Positions 8,998 through 19,700 of a DNA stretch of 64,000 nt are shown here, one piece after another. The position numbers and the translations under genes were made by a program. This DNA is from Candidatus Brachythrix odensensis (lineage in GTDB: Bacteria; Chloroflexota; Anaerolineae; J036; Brachytrichaceae). The first letter of the stretch is position 1; every line of letters begins with the position of its first letter. The stretch is taken from NCBI GenBank assembly GCA_016714465.1, contig JADKDT010000001.1, positions 372,001-436,000 on the forward strand. Direction: 5' to 3'. A model generated the notes under the pieces. It saw only the letters and a list, made by a program, of their open reading frames with translations. It did not search any database and was not told the origin of the DNA.

Positions 8998-10614
8998 ATG
9001 GGGATAGGCGGACGAATGAGAAAACCGTTGCAGAAGGCACCCAGGACGGCGAATGTCCGCTCCAAATCCGAGCTCCAGCGAACCGCAAGCCTGGAAGATA
9101 TGGCTGCGCGAGCCGCCCAGAATCCGCGCGCGCTGTCAGGGAATCAAATCATCCAGTTGCAGCGGGCCATTGGGAATCGGGCGGTGAACCGGCTGATCGA
9201 GGGTGCCCCCGCTGGCCAGCCTGCAGGGATCCAGCCCGCGCTGATTCAGCCCGCGCTGATTCAGCCCGCGCTGATTCAGCGCCAGCTCACCGTCGGCGCG
9301 ACCGATGATCCATTCGAGCGCGAGGCTGACCGCGTCGCCGCCCGGGTGTTGAGTGGTAAGGCCGAGGCGGGTGGGCGCGGCCAGCTGGCGAATGAGCAGA
9401 CGCTGCTCACCAAGCCAAGCGCGTCGTCGGGCGCCTTCGAGGTCGGTGACGATTTTCAGCGGCGCCTGAGCGCGAGCGGGAGCGGTCAGCCTATGAAATC
9501 CGATACACGCGCATACATGGAGGATCGAATCGGCGCAGATTTCAGCGGGGTGCGTTTGCATACCGGCGCCGAGTCGGAGCAGCTCAATCGCGAGGTCAAC
9601 GCGCAGGCCTTCACGCATGGGCGCGACATCTATTTCGGCGAAAGCGCGCCCGATGTCAGGTCGGCGCCCGGCAAGCAACTTCTCGCCCACGAGCTCACCC
9701 ACACCCTGCAGCAGGGCGGCGTCCAGCGCCTGAGGCGCCACCCACGCGGCAGGGTGCTGACTCGCCTCAAAGAACAGAGAACTGAAATCGATCGCAAGAT
9801 TCGCGCGGCCCGGGATGGAGACGCGGACTACATCGCGCCTGCGTCCGTGGATCAGAATAGTCTCGGCCTGCCTGCCTGGGAAGAAGTCGATGTCCGGGAG
9901 GATGTTGCCTCCATTCGGTTGGGCCGGGACGAACCGTCAACCGCGCCGCTTGGCGCGCAACAAGAAGCGCCGCGCAGGAAGCCCCAGAAGATTTCGCCCG
10001 GGGCGGTCGGCCTTGCCGCGGCGGGGGCGATCCTGGGGCGGTCATACAGCCGGGTCCGGAAGATTTCACCCGGCACGGTCGTCATCCTGGGCAGCCAGCA
10101 GGCGTGCGCGAATCGCTTCGACGCGGCCTGCATCGCCGCCGGCGTCACCCGGCCGGACGGCACGCCCTGGCAGTCGGGCGATTGCGACCGGGATGATGCA
10201 GAAACGGCCGTGCAGACCCAGGGGTTCGCCTGGAACGGCGTGGTCTACGTCAGCGCTGAAAGCATGATTGTGCCGACGACCCAACACGAGATGCTGCACA
10301 CCAATGCCGCTTCGGGCTTTCAGGCCAGGGTGGGCGGCGTCCTGAACGAAGGCATCAGCGAACTGCTGACCCTCCAGTCGCTCCGCCAGGTCGGCATACG
10401 GATGCCTGGCGCGACGGCCTACCCGCTCGAGGTCAGAATCGCCAGCCTGCTCGCCGCGAAGCTTGGCATTGACGTTATTAAGCGAGCCTACTTCGAAGGC
10501 GTGGAAGTGATGGTGCAGGCTTATCTCAAGAAGGTGCCATCGACCTGGGATGAACTCGTCGCCGCGACGCGCACCCGCGACAGTGCCAAGGTTCGGAACG
10601 CGCTGAAGATGTAA
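8998..10614 (+). CDS. DUF4157 (eCIS-core type) protein with second zinc-peptidase domain
   Basis: 538 residues. Residues around 170-245 form a DUF4157 domain: MEDRIGADFSGVRLHTG, then AFTHGRDIYFGE, then HELTHTLQQ with HExxH at 231-235. Such domains are common beside extracellular contractile injection systems and on large secreted toxins, where the catalytic His/Glu may process the protein. A second motif, HEMLH at 430-434 followed by NEGISE with Glu451, fits a gluzincin zinc site, so the C-terminal 200 residues look like an independent metallopeptidase. No signal peptide or membrane segment is visible. A short repeat of five residues (QPALI) occupies about residues 79-93. ATG 8998 is used; ATG 9016 is an alternative. 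No contractile-tail genes are present here. Specific function unknown. Confidence 0.8.
   Translation: MGIGGRMRKPLQKAPRTANVRSKSELQRTASLEDMAARAAQNPRALSGNQIIQLQRAIGNRAVNRLIEGAPAGQPAGIQPALIQPALIQPALIQRQLTVGATDDPFEREADRVAARVLSGKAEAGGRGQLANEQTLLTKPSASSGAFEVGDDFQRRLSASGSGQPMKSDTRAYMEDRIGADFSGVRLHTGAESEQLNREVNAQAFTHGRDIYFGESAPDVRSAPGKQLLAHELTHTLQQGGVQRLRRHPRGRVLTRLKEQRTEIDRKIRAARDGDADYIAPASVDQNSLGLPAWEEVDVREDVASIRLGRDEPSTAPLGAQQEAPRRKPQKISPGAVGLAAAGAILGRSYSRVRKISPGTVVILGSQQACANRFDAACIAAGVTRPDGTPWQSGDCDRDDAETAVQTQGFAWNGVVYVSAESMIVPTTQHEMLHTNAASGFQARVGGVLNEGISELLTLQSLRQVGIRMPGATAYPLEVRIASLLAAKLGIDVIKRAYFEGVEVMVQAYLKKVPSTWDELVAATRTRDSAKVRNALKM
9232..9276 (+). repeat. Three tandem 15-bp units inside the DUF4157 gene
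   Basis: CAGCCCGCGCTGATT is repeated three times exactly, encoding QPALI units, followed by a partial copy. Perfect DNA identity suggests recent slippage or expansion. It sits in the linker before the DUF4157 domain. Confidence 0.9.
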
Positions 10615-10634
10615 GGCGTCGCGAGCGCCAGCCC

Positions 10635-10658
10635 CCGCCCTGGCATACGCCGGGGTGG
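10635..10658. repeat. Degenerate short palindrome
   Basis: CCGCCCTGGC, an ATAC loop, then GCCGGGGTGG; eight of ten positions pair. It looks like a decayed copy of the palindrome family seen from 27.8 kb onward and lies just after the DUF4157 stop codon. Confidence 0.45.
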
Positions 10659-10712
10659 AGGATCGCGTAGGCGTTGACAAAATCGGACCCACGCGGATTT
10701 TCGCTGCCCGGT

Positions 10713-10718
10713 TATTAT
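10713..10718 (+). promoter_or_regulatory. -10-like TATTAT six bases before the giant gene start
   Basis: TATTAT (5 of 6 to consensus) ends six bases before the ATG at 10725, as in leaderless transcripts. A consensus TTGACA lies at 10674-10679, but its spacing to this box (33 bp) is too long; with normal spacing it would use a poor -10 near 10697. Either reading leaves little or no leader and no Shine-Dalgarno. Confidence 0.35.
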
Positions 10719-10724
10719 GGGCGA

Positions 10725-13700
10725 ATGAATCTGGGTCCACTTTCGTCTTTGACGCTGCACCTGGGCCGCGCACTGGGGCTTGCGCTGGCTTTGTTCGTTG
10801 CGACCGTCGTCGCTTCGCCCGATAACGCGTCTGCGGCCGAAATCACGGTGACGACCTTCGACGATGTCGTCGCCGACGATGGCCTGTGCTCGCTGCGCGA
10901 GGCGGTCGAGAATGCCAACACCGACGACCAGCAGTTCGCCAGTCCTGGCGAGTGCGCGGCCGGGAGCGGGGCCGACACCGTTACGTTGCCGGCGGGCCGC
11001 TTTGCCTTTGCGGATGGGGGGAATCTCAGCCTGGAGCAGTCAATCTCCCTGGTTGGCGCCGGCCAGGATGCGAGTGTGATCGTCGGCTCAGCCGGTAACA
11101 CCGTGATTTACCTCTATAACGGCGGCGGCGGCAGTCTGCGCCCAGGCGCGCCCGACAAGGCTTTGGTAACCAACCCGTATGTCTTTCGCGACCTGACGAT
11201 CGCGGGCGGCTATACCGGCATCGACCTGACCGACTACAACGGGGATGTCCTCATCGAGCGGGTGACGGTCCGTGATACGACTGGCTACGGCGCCCAGATC
11301 AACGCCGCCAGCGTGGTGATCAGCCAGAGTGTCTTCAGCCACAACTATTACAGCGGCCTGTATGTTGGCAACGGCGACACCCAAATCATCCGCTCCCAGT
11401 TTGTCGATAACGTCTATGACGGGGCCTATATCTCCCCGCGCCTGGCCATGTCACAGACGCTGGTGGCGCGAAACGGCGACACGGGATTGCAGACGTCCTA
11501 TTCCGGCGCAACGATTGTCAACAGCGTCTTCACCGCAAACGGCGGGGATGGTCTTGACCTGGATAGTGATGTGTTCATCACCAACACATCGATTGTCGGG
11601 AATGGCGGACACGGCATCTACGATGAAGACTACGCCCCGACCCTGGCCAACACCATCGTCTTTATGAACGGCGCAGGAAACTGCGACATCAGCGGTAGTA
11701 TCACGAGCCGCGGGCACAACATCGCCGGCGATGCGACCTGCGTTGGTTTGACCGGCGCCGGGGATCTGATTAACACCAATCCGCTGCTGGGCCCGTTCAC
11801 CGCCCTGGCGCCCAACGGCATGCCGGGCTTCCCGCTCCTCCCGGGCAGCCCCGCCCTCGATGCCGGAGCGGATTGCCCGCTCGATGACATGCGCGGCGCG
11901 GCCCGCCCGTTTGGGGCGGCCTGTGACATCGGCGCCTTCGAGCGCACGGCCGACAACGCCAGCCTGAGCGGCGCGGTGTATTCGGATATAGACAACAACG
12001 GCGCGCGGGCGATCACCGAGACCGGGATCAGCGGGGCGGCAATCCAACTCTCCGGCGCCGGGGTGACCTTGACCGCGCAAACCAACCTGTCGGGCGCCTT
12101 TGCGTTTGGTGGATTGCCGGCCGGCACTTACGCGCTTTCCGAAACGCAACCGTTTGCCACCCACGACGACGGGCTGGACGCGCTGGGAAATGCGGGCGGC
12201 GCGCTCGGGAATGACGTCATGAGCGGGATCGCCTTGACCAACGCGCAAGACGCCGCGGGCTATCTATTTGGCGAGCGCGCCCTGCCATCGATTACCGGGA
12301 CGGTCTTCAGCGACTCGAACAATGACGGCCTGTTTGATCCCAACACTGAAAGCGGGTTGTGCAACGAGCAAGTCATTCTGACCGGAACAAACGACCTCGG
12401 CCAGCCGGTATTGATCACGCTGACCACCTCTTCCAGCCCGGTGTATGGCGTCTTCGACAGCGGCCCGATCCGACCCGGCGCATATGCGATCAGCCAGACT
12501 CAACCCGCGGGCTACCTGGACGGCATGGACACCCCCGGTGCGAACACGGCCAGCGCGGGCAACGACCGCTTCACGACCGTCCTGACCCTGGGCCAGATCA
12601 GCGCAAACAACTTGTTTGGCGAGCTGTATCCGTCCCAGATCGGCGGGCGGGTGTATATCGACCTCGACGGCGACGGCATCCCGTACTACTACGAGCCTGG
12701 CATCGGCGGTGTGACTGTGACGTTGACTGGATTGGATGATCTTGGCGCAATCGTGTTGACGACGACCGTGACCGAGCCGGGCGGCAGCTATACCTTTGCC
12801 AATTTGCGCCCGGGCGAATACACGATTACCGAAACGCAGCCGATCAGCTACGCCGACGGCGGCGAGAACACAAGCGGCACGATGATCGGCAATGATGTCT
12901 TTACGGTTGCGCTGACGGCGGGTGCTGCCCAGGCCGGCAACTTCGGCGAACGCGCCCGCGGCATCGTCGGCAGCGTGCTGAACGACCCCAACAACAATGG
13001 CTTGTTTGATGCGGCGAATACCGCATGTCGAACGTGCCGATCACGCTCACCGACAGCGCCGGCCTCACCCGCACCCAGGTTACCGGCCCGTATGGCTTCT
13101 TCATTTTTGAGGCGTTGCCGACCGAGACGTATACCCTGACCGCCGCCCAGCCCACCTATTACGACTACGAGGCGGGCGGGTGGTTCCCTATCTGGACGGC
13201 CGGGACAGCGCTGGCAACGGCGGTGGCATTACCACGACCAACGATGTGATTTCGGGCATCGTTTACACCACCGACGCCGTATTCGAGGGCTATGTGTTTG
13301 CCGAGCTGTCGCGCTCGTCGCTGCGCGGTTTTGTGTGGGTGGATGCCAACGCCAATGATCTCTACGACTACTCCGAAGCGTATGTAAACGGCGTCACCCT
13401 CACCCTGACTGGCACCGATGACCTGGGCGCCAGCGTCAGCATCGTCACCCAAACGCTGCCGACTTGCCCCTTTTCGTATTGCGACTCGCAATACCGCTTC
13501 ATCGGCCTGCGGCCTGGCAACTACACCATCACCGAACAGCAGCCGGCCGGATATGCCAGCGGCCTGAGCGTGGTCGGGCAGGCCGGCGGAACCGCGGGCG
13601 ACAACGTGATCAGCGCCATTCCCCTGAGCCGGACCGGCGCGTACTACAACTACCTTTTCAGCGAGTATCCGGCTGGCCTCAACGGCTCGGTCTTTCTGGA

Positions 13701-16700
13701 CGCGGACAACGATGGATTCCGCGACCCGGGCGAAGGCGGCTTCAATATGCCCTACGCCTTCTATCGCGCGCAGATTCGCCTCACCGGCGTGACGACCGCC
13801 AATGTCAGCGTCGGCCCGATCGACAAGGATGTCGACACCAGTGGCCTGTATTCCTTCACCGGCCTGGCGAGCGGGATCTATACCCTCACCCAGATCAAAC
13901 TGCCGTATGACTAGAGCGCCGGCATTCCTCTCGATGGGCGAGACCAGATCGGTTCGCTGGGCGGTTTCACGGTCTCGACCAATACTGTGGCGGGCATCGT
14001 CTACACAGCCGGGTTGGCCGGAGTGAATTACAACTTCGGCCATCTCTATCCCGCCGTCATCAACGCCCAGGTTTATCTGGATATTGATGAGGATGGCTTC
14101 TATACTGGCACAACCGACTTCGGGCTGAATGGCGTGACCGTGAACATGATCGGCATCGACGACCTGGGCAACAGCGTGTGGCTGACCTCCACGACAACCA
14201 ACTCGCCCAACTACCCGTACCCGCCGGGCTTCGTGAATTTCACCGGGCTGCGCCCGGGCACGTATGCCCTCATCGAACAGCAGCCAGCCGGCTACTTTGA
14301 CGGCGCGGAATACAGCGGCACGATCAACTACTACTACACCCGGACCGTGCAAGGGGAAGATGTCTTTACGATCACCCTGAATCAAAGTGAGCGCGCCCGC
14401 GACTTCACGTTCGTCGAGCGGGTCGGCGGGCTGAGTGGCTATGTCTATCTCGACGCGAACAACAACGGCCTGCGCGAGATGGGCGAGGTCGCAGCTGCGT
14501 CTGCCCAGCTTCAGATCAGCGGAACCGGCATCCTGAGCTACACCAGCGCGAACGCGCAGGGTTTCTACATCTTCACCCCGCTTCCGGCCGGCCTCTACAC
14601 GATCACTGAGGTCTACACGCCATCCATCAATATCCCCTATTTCGACTATCCCTTCTGTTACGACTATTGTTATGAATACCTACTCGATGGCAAGGATCAG
14701 ATTGGATCATTGGGCGGGATCACCCTGGCTGACGAGTCGATCGGCGGGATCGTCTTCAATCCCGCCACGCGCGGGGTGGGCTACAACTTTGGTGAGCTCA
14801 AACCTGGGCGCATCCAGGGCTATGTTTATCGGGATGACGACGGTGATCTTCAGGTCGATGCGGGCGAGGCGCTGATCGGTGTGACCGTCACCCTGAGCGG
14901 GACTGATGACACCGGCGCCAGCGTGCTCGTCAGCGAAACGACCTATAGCGTGTATGGCTACTCCGGCGGTTACTTCCGCTTCAAGAGTCTGCGACCAGGC
15001 AACTATGTCTTGATCGAGGATCAGCCGCCCAACGTCCTGGACGGCGTCGACTATGTCGCCGACGGCGTGCCGGGTGTGGCGGGGAATGACATCATCACCG
15101 GCATCGTGCTGGGCGTAAACGCCGATTTCGACTCGGCCTATTTCTTCAGCGAGTTGCCGGCGGGCCTGGGCGGCAAGGTCTTTGCCGACCGGGATATGGA
15201 CGGGCTCGAGGGGTATAACGACACGCCGATGCAGGGCATCCAAGTCGTGCTGAGCGGCACGATGACCGGCGGTGGCGCGATCTACAGCAGCACCAGCACG
15301 AATGCGCAGGGCGCTTACCTGTTCAGCAACGTGCCGGATGGCGTCTACGATCTCATCGAGACCCAGGTCTCGGTCTACCTGGGGAAAGCCATCTTCGACG
15401 GCCCCGAGAGCGCCGGGGCCAATGGCGGCATAACGACCACCAATGATGTCATCGCCGGCATCCCGTATACCCTTGGCACAACGGCCATTGGCTACAACTT
15501 CGCCGAGTACTTTGGCGCTTCGCTGGCCGGCAGCGTCTACTTCGATATTGATGAGAATGGCGGATTCAACACCGGTCAGGGCGATGTGCCCATCCCCAAT
15601 GCCACCCTGAACCTGAACGGGGTGGATTACCTGGGCGCGCCGCGGATCTACACCGCCACCACCAATGCCGGCGGCAACTACGCCTTTACCGGGGCGGCCC
15701 CCGGCACCTACACCCTGACCGAGCAGCAACCCGCCGGCTGGAGTGACGGGGCTGAGCGGCGCGGGCAGATCTCCAGCCCGGTGTCAAACTGCTACGAGCC
15801 GTGCGGCTTCATCGCGGCCAATGACACGATCACCGGTCTGCTGCTCAAGAGCGACAGCGCCGGCTCGGGCTATCTGTTTGCCGAGAAGCAGGCCGGCATC
15901 GGCGGTTTTGTCTTCCGCGACAGCGACAACGACGGCTTCAAGGATCCGGGCGAGCCAGGCATCGGCGGCGGCAACATCCAGTTGAGTGGCTTCACCGCGT
16001 TGGGCGCGCCGGTGACGCTTGTGTCGGCCGTCGACGTGGGCAGCGGGGCATATCGCTTCACCGGGATTGCGACCGGCACGTACACCCTCACCCAACTTTC
16101 CCAGCCCCCCGGGTATCTCGACGGCCGCGAAGGCGTCGGCACCTTCGGCGGCCTCACGGGAACCGGCGACGTCATCGCCGGCATCGTCGTCACCCAATTG
16201 CTTGATTTCGACCCGGGCTATGTCTTTGGCGAGCTCCTGCCGGCCTCGGCCCAGGCCATCGCCTGGTTCGATGTGAATGGCGATGGCCAGCGTCAATACG
16301 ACGAGCCGGTCATCGAGGGAGTTCAGTTCGTTTTGAGCGGCACAACCGATATCGGCAGCCCGATCCGCCTCACCCAGACCAGCGGGGTGAATGGGGACAC
16401 GACGTTTGGCAGTCTGCGCCCGGGCAACTACGCGCTCCTCGGCACGCAGCCCGCCGGCTATATTGACGGGGCCGAACGCGCCTGCAGCTACACCTCGTCG
16501 GCCAGCAGCGCCCTCGCCGGCAACGACGCGATCGCGCTGACCTTCTACCCGGGCGGGACCGCCAGCAACTGCCTGTTTGGCGAGGGGATCAGCGGTGTCA
16601 GCGGCTTCGTCTTCAATGACGCCAACAACAACGCCATCCGCGAGAGCGAGAGCGGCGTGAACGGGGTCTCGCTGCAACTGACCGGCGTCCAGACCGACAG

Positions 16701-19700
16701 CGCCCTGGTCACCCGCACGGCCACGACCGACGCCTATGGCTTCTACTTCATCACCGGCCTGACGGGCGGCAGCTACATCATCGTCGAGACTCAACCTGGC
16801 GCGTATCTGGACGGGCGCGAGCAGTTGGGCGCGCTGGGCGGATCGGTCGTTGGCGCGGATGCGATTCAGTTCAGCATGCTCGAGGGTCAGAACGCGGGTG
16901 GTTACAACTTCGGCGAGTTGCAGAGTGCCAGCCTCAGCGCGCGGGTCTTCTTCGACGTCGACAACGACGGCGTCGCCGACTTCGGCGAGCTGCCCATCGC
17001 CGGGGTGACCGTCACCCTGAGCGGGACGACCGACATCGGCAGCCAGATCGCGCTGACTGGTGTCACCAGTGGGGCCGGGACCTTCACCTTTCCGGCCTGC
17101 GACCCGGGACCTATGCCTTGTTCGAAGTGCAACCCGTCGGCTACACCGACGGCAAGGATACCCGGTCGGAGCGGGCGGCAGCAGCGATGGCGTCGATACC
17201 GTGTCCGGCATCAGCCTGCAGCCTGGCCAGAACCCGGCCGAGTATCTCTTCGGCGAGCGGCAGACCGGGCTGAGCGGCTACATCTATCGCGACGGCAACA
17301 ACAACGGCCAGCGTGAGCCGGGTGAACCCGGGATCCCCAACGCCCTGGTCATCCTGACCGGCACGACGCCCGGCGGCGCACCGGTGGAGGTCATCCGTCT
17401 GAGCAACGCGGCCGGCTTCTACAGCTTTGGAAACCCTGTCACCGGCACGCTCCGGATCAGCGCCCTGCAGCCGGCCGGCTATCTCGACGGTCTCGAGCAG
17501 GTAGGGGTCATCAGCAACGTGCTGCGCGGCACGGCCGGGAATGACTTCATCGATCTGACCTACAACGACGGCGACTTCGGGGTTGACTACAACTTCGGCG
17601 AACTCTCCCCGGCGAGCGTGTCCGGGCTGGTGTATTTCGACATCGATGGCAGCGGCTTGCTCAATGGTGTCGAGCCCACCCTCCAGTTGGCCCAGATAAC
17701 GCTGCGCGGTCTTGACGACCGCAGCCAGACCGTGAGCGTTACGCAAATTAGCAATCCATCCGGCCAATTCGCCTTCGGCGGGTTGCGCCCGGGCGTCTAC
17801 ACCCTGACCGAAGTGACACCCCCCGGCTACACCGACGGGATCGACCAGTTCGGCTCGGCGGGCGGCACCCTCGTCCCGAGCGATACCATCGCCGCCATCG
17901 TCCTCGCCCCGGGCGCGTCTGCCAGCGGCTACCTGTTTGGCGAGCAGCTCAATGGCATCAGCGGCTATGTCTACGCCGACGCCAATGCGAATGGCGTCCG
18001 AAATGGCGAAAATGGCATTCCCCAGGTCACCCTGATCCTGACCGGCATGACGACCCTGTCTGAGACCGTCATCCGCGTTCAACAGACCGATGCCAATGGC
18101 TTTTATGCCTTTGGCGAAATGGCGCCCGGCACGTATCGGGTGCGCGAATTGCAGGCGGGCGGCTACGTGGACGGGTCCGAGACACCCGGCCTGTTTGGCG
18201 GCAGCCCGGGCGGGCCGGGCGCCGACCACATCGACTTCGCCTACCCAGGCGGCTATGGCGATGGCTACAATTTCGGCGAACTGTTGCCTGCCCGGCTGTT
18301 GGGCTATGCGTTCTGGGACGTGATCGAGGACGGCAAGTTCGAGTGGGGCGGTTGCCCCGCCGCCGACGGCCTCTACACCAACGGCGCCGAGACCGCCTGC
18401 TTTGGCGGGCGCGGGATCGAGGAGGGCATTCCGGGCGTGAGCGTTGTGCTGACCGGCCTCGATGACCTGGGCCAAAGTCTGCGCCTGACCGCCACCACCG
18501 ACGGGAACGGGCGGTATGAATTCGGGTTGCTCCGGTCGGGCGTCTATGCCGTGCTTGAGTTCCAACGTGATATCGACCTAGATGGCCCGGATCGGGCCTG
18601 GCCAAGCGGGGCCGCAACCGTCAGCAACGACTTTGCCAGTGGGTTCAGCCTGCTGCCGGGCGAGACCAAGGGCGCGGTGTTCGGCGAGAAGCCCAGCCTG
18701 ACCGGTTATGTATATCGCGACGACAACGACAACGGCGTCCGCGAGCCGGATGGCTCCTGTCTGGTCTCGGAGCCTGGCATCGGTCAGACCTCGGTCCAAC
18801 TCACCGGGATTGACCTCTTTGGGAATCTCGTCAACCGAACGCGCACGACCACTGGGCGGCGAGTGGCCTCGGCCGTCGAACCGGCGGACGGGTGCCACAC
18901 CGGCCTGTTCTGGTTTGGTGGATTAGTGACTGGCACATACGCCTTGCAGGAGATGACCCAGCCGGCCGGCTTCTTCGACGGGCGCGAAAGCGTGGGCGCG
19001 CTGGGCGGGCTGACCAGCACCAACGACCTCATCGACCGGATCGAGCTCGTGGCGCCCGTGTTTGCGCCCGGCTACCTGTTCGGCGAGCTGCGCTCGGGCG
19101 TGGGCGGCTATGTCTACCTGGACAAGAACAACAACGGCCTGCGCGAGCCGGAGCTGGGCGAAGGCGACCTCGGCGAGCCGGCCAGCATCTTCCTCACCGG
19201 TCTCAACGACCTGGGCCAGACCATCAGCCAGAGCCTGCAGACGACCGGCGGCTGGTCGTTCACCAGCCTGCGGGCGGGCGTCTACACCATCACGGAATTG
19301 CAGCCGGGCGGATACACCGATGGGGCCGAGCAAGCCGGCATCGGCGCGCCCATCCTGGCATCGTCCAACGATCAGTTCGTCATCCAACTGGCGAGTGGCG
19401 CCCAGGCCCAGGAATTCAACTTCGGCGAGACCATCCTGTCGCGCCTGTCCGGCCGGGTGGCCTTTGTGCCCTTCGAGAACTTGCCGAGCGGCTACGCCCC
19501 CTACGGTCTGAATGGGGTCGTCGTCGCGCTGGGTGGTCCCAGCGGCGTCGTGACGGCCAGCACCGAGGGCGGCGGCTACTTCGAGTTCGGCGGTCTGATC
19601 CCCGGCGTGTACTCGCTTACCCAGAACACCTTGCCCCTCGGCTACGTTGCTGATGGCGCGCAGATCTGCAAGGCGGGCGCGCTGGCCGGCACGAGCGGCG

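Noticed and set aside
10674..10724. Start of the giant gene at 10674
   Set aside because: The extra 17 codons overlap the promoter region and precede the charged start of the signal peptide; ATG 10725 gives a proper signal peptide.
13912..13914. Recoding of TAG (for example pyrrolysine)
   Set aside because: TAG is used as the ordinary stop by nusG, rplK and ybeY in this window, and no pyl genes are seen. A mutation or error is simpler.
13165..17211. Long open frames on the minus strand of the giant gene (for example 13165-14385 and 15784-17211)
   Set aside because: They mirror the repeats, show compositional bias of antisense GC-rich coding DNA, and match no family. Plus-strand frames give clear domains.
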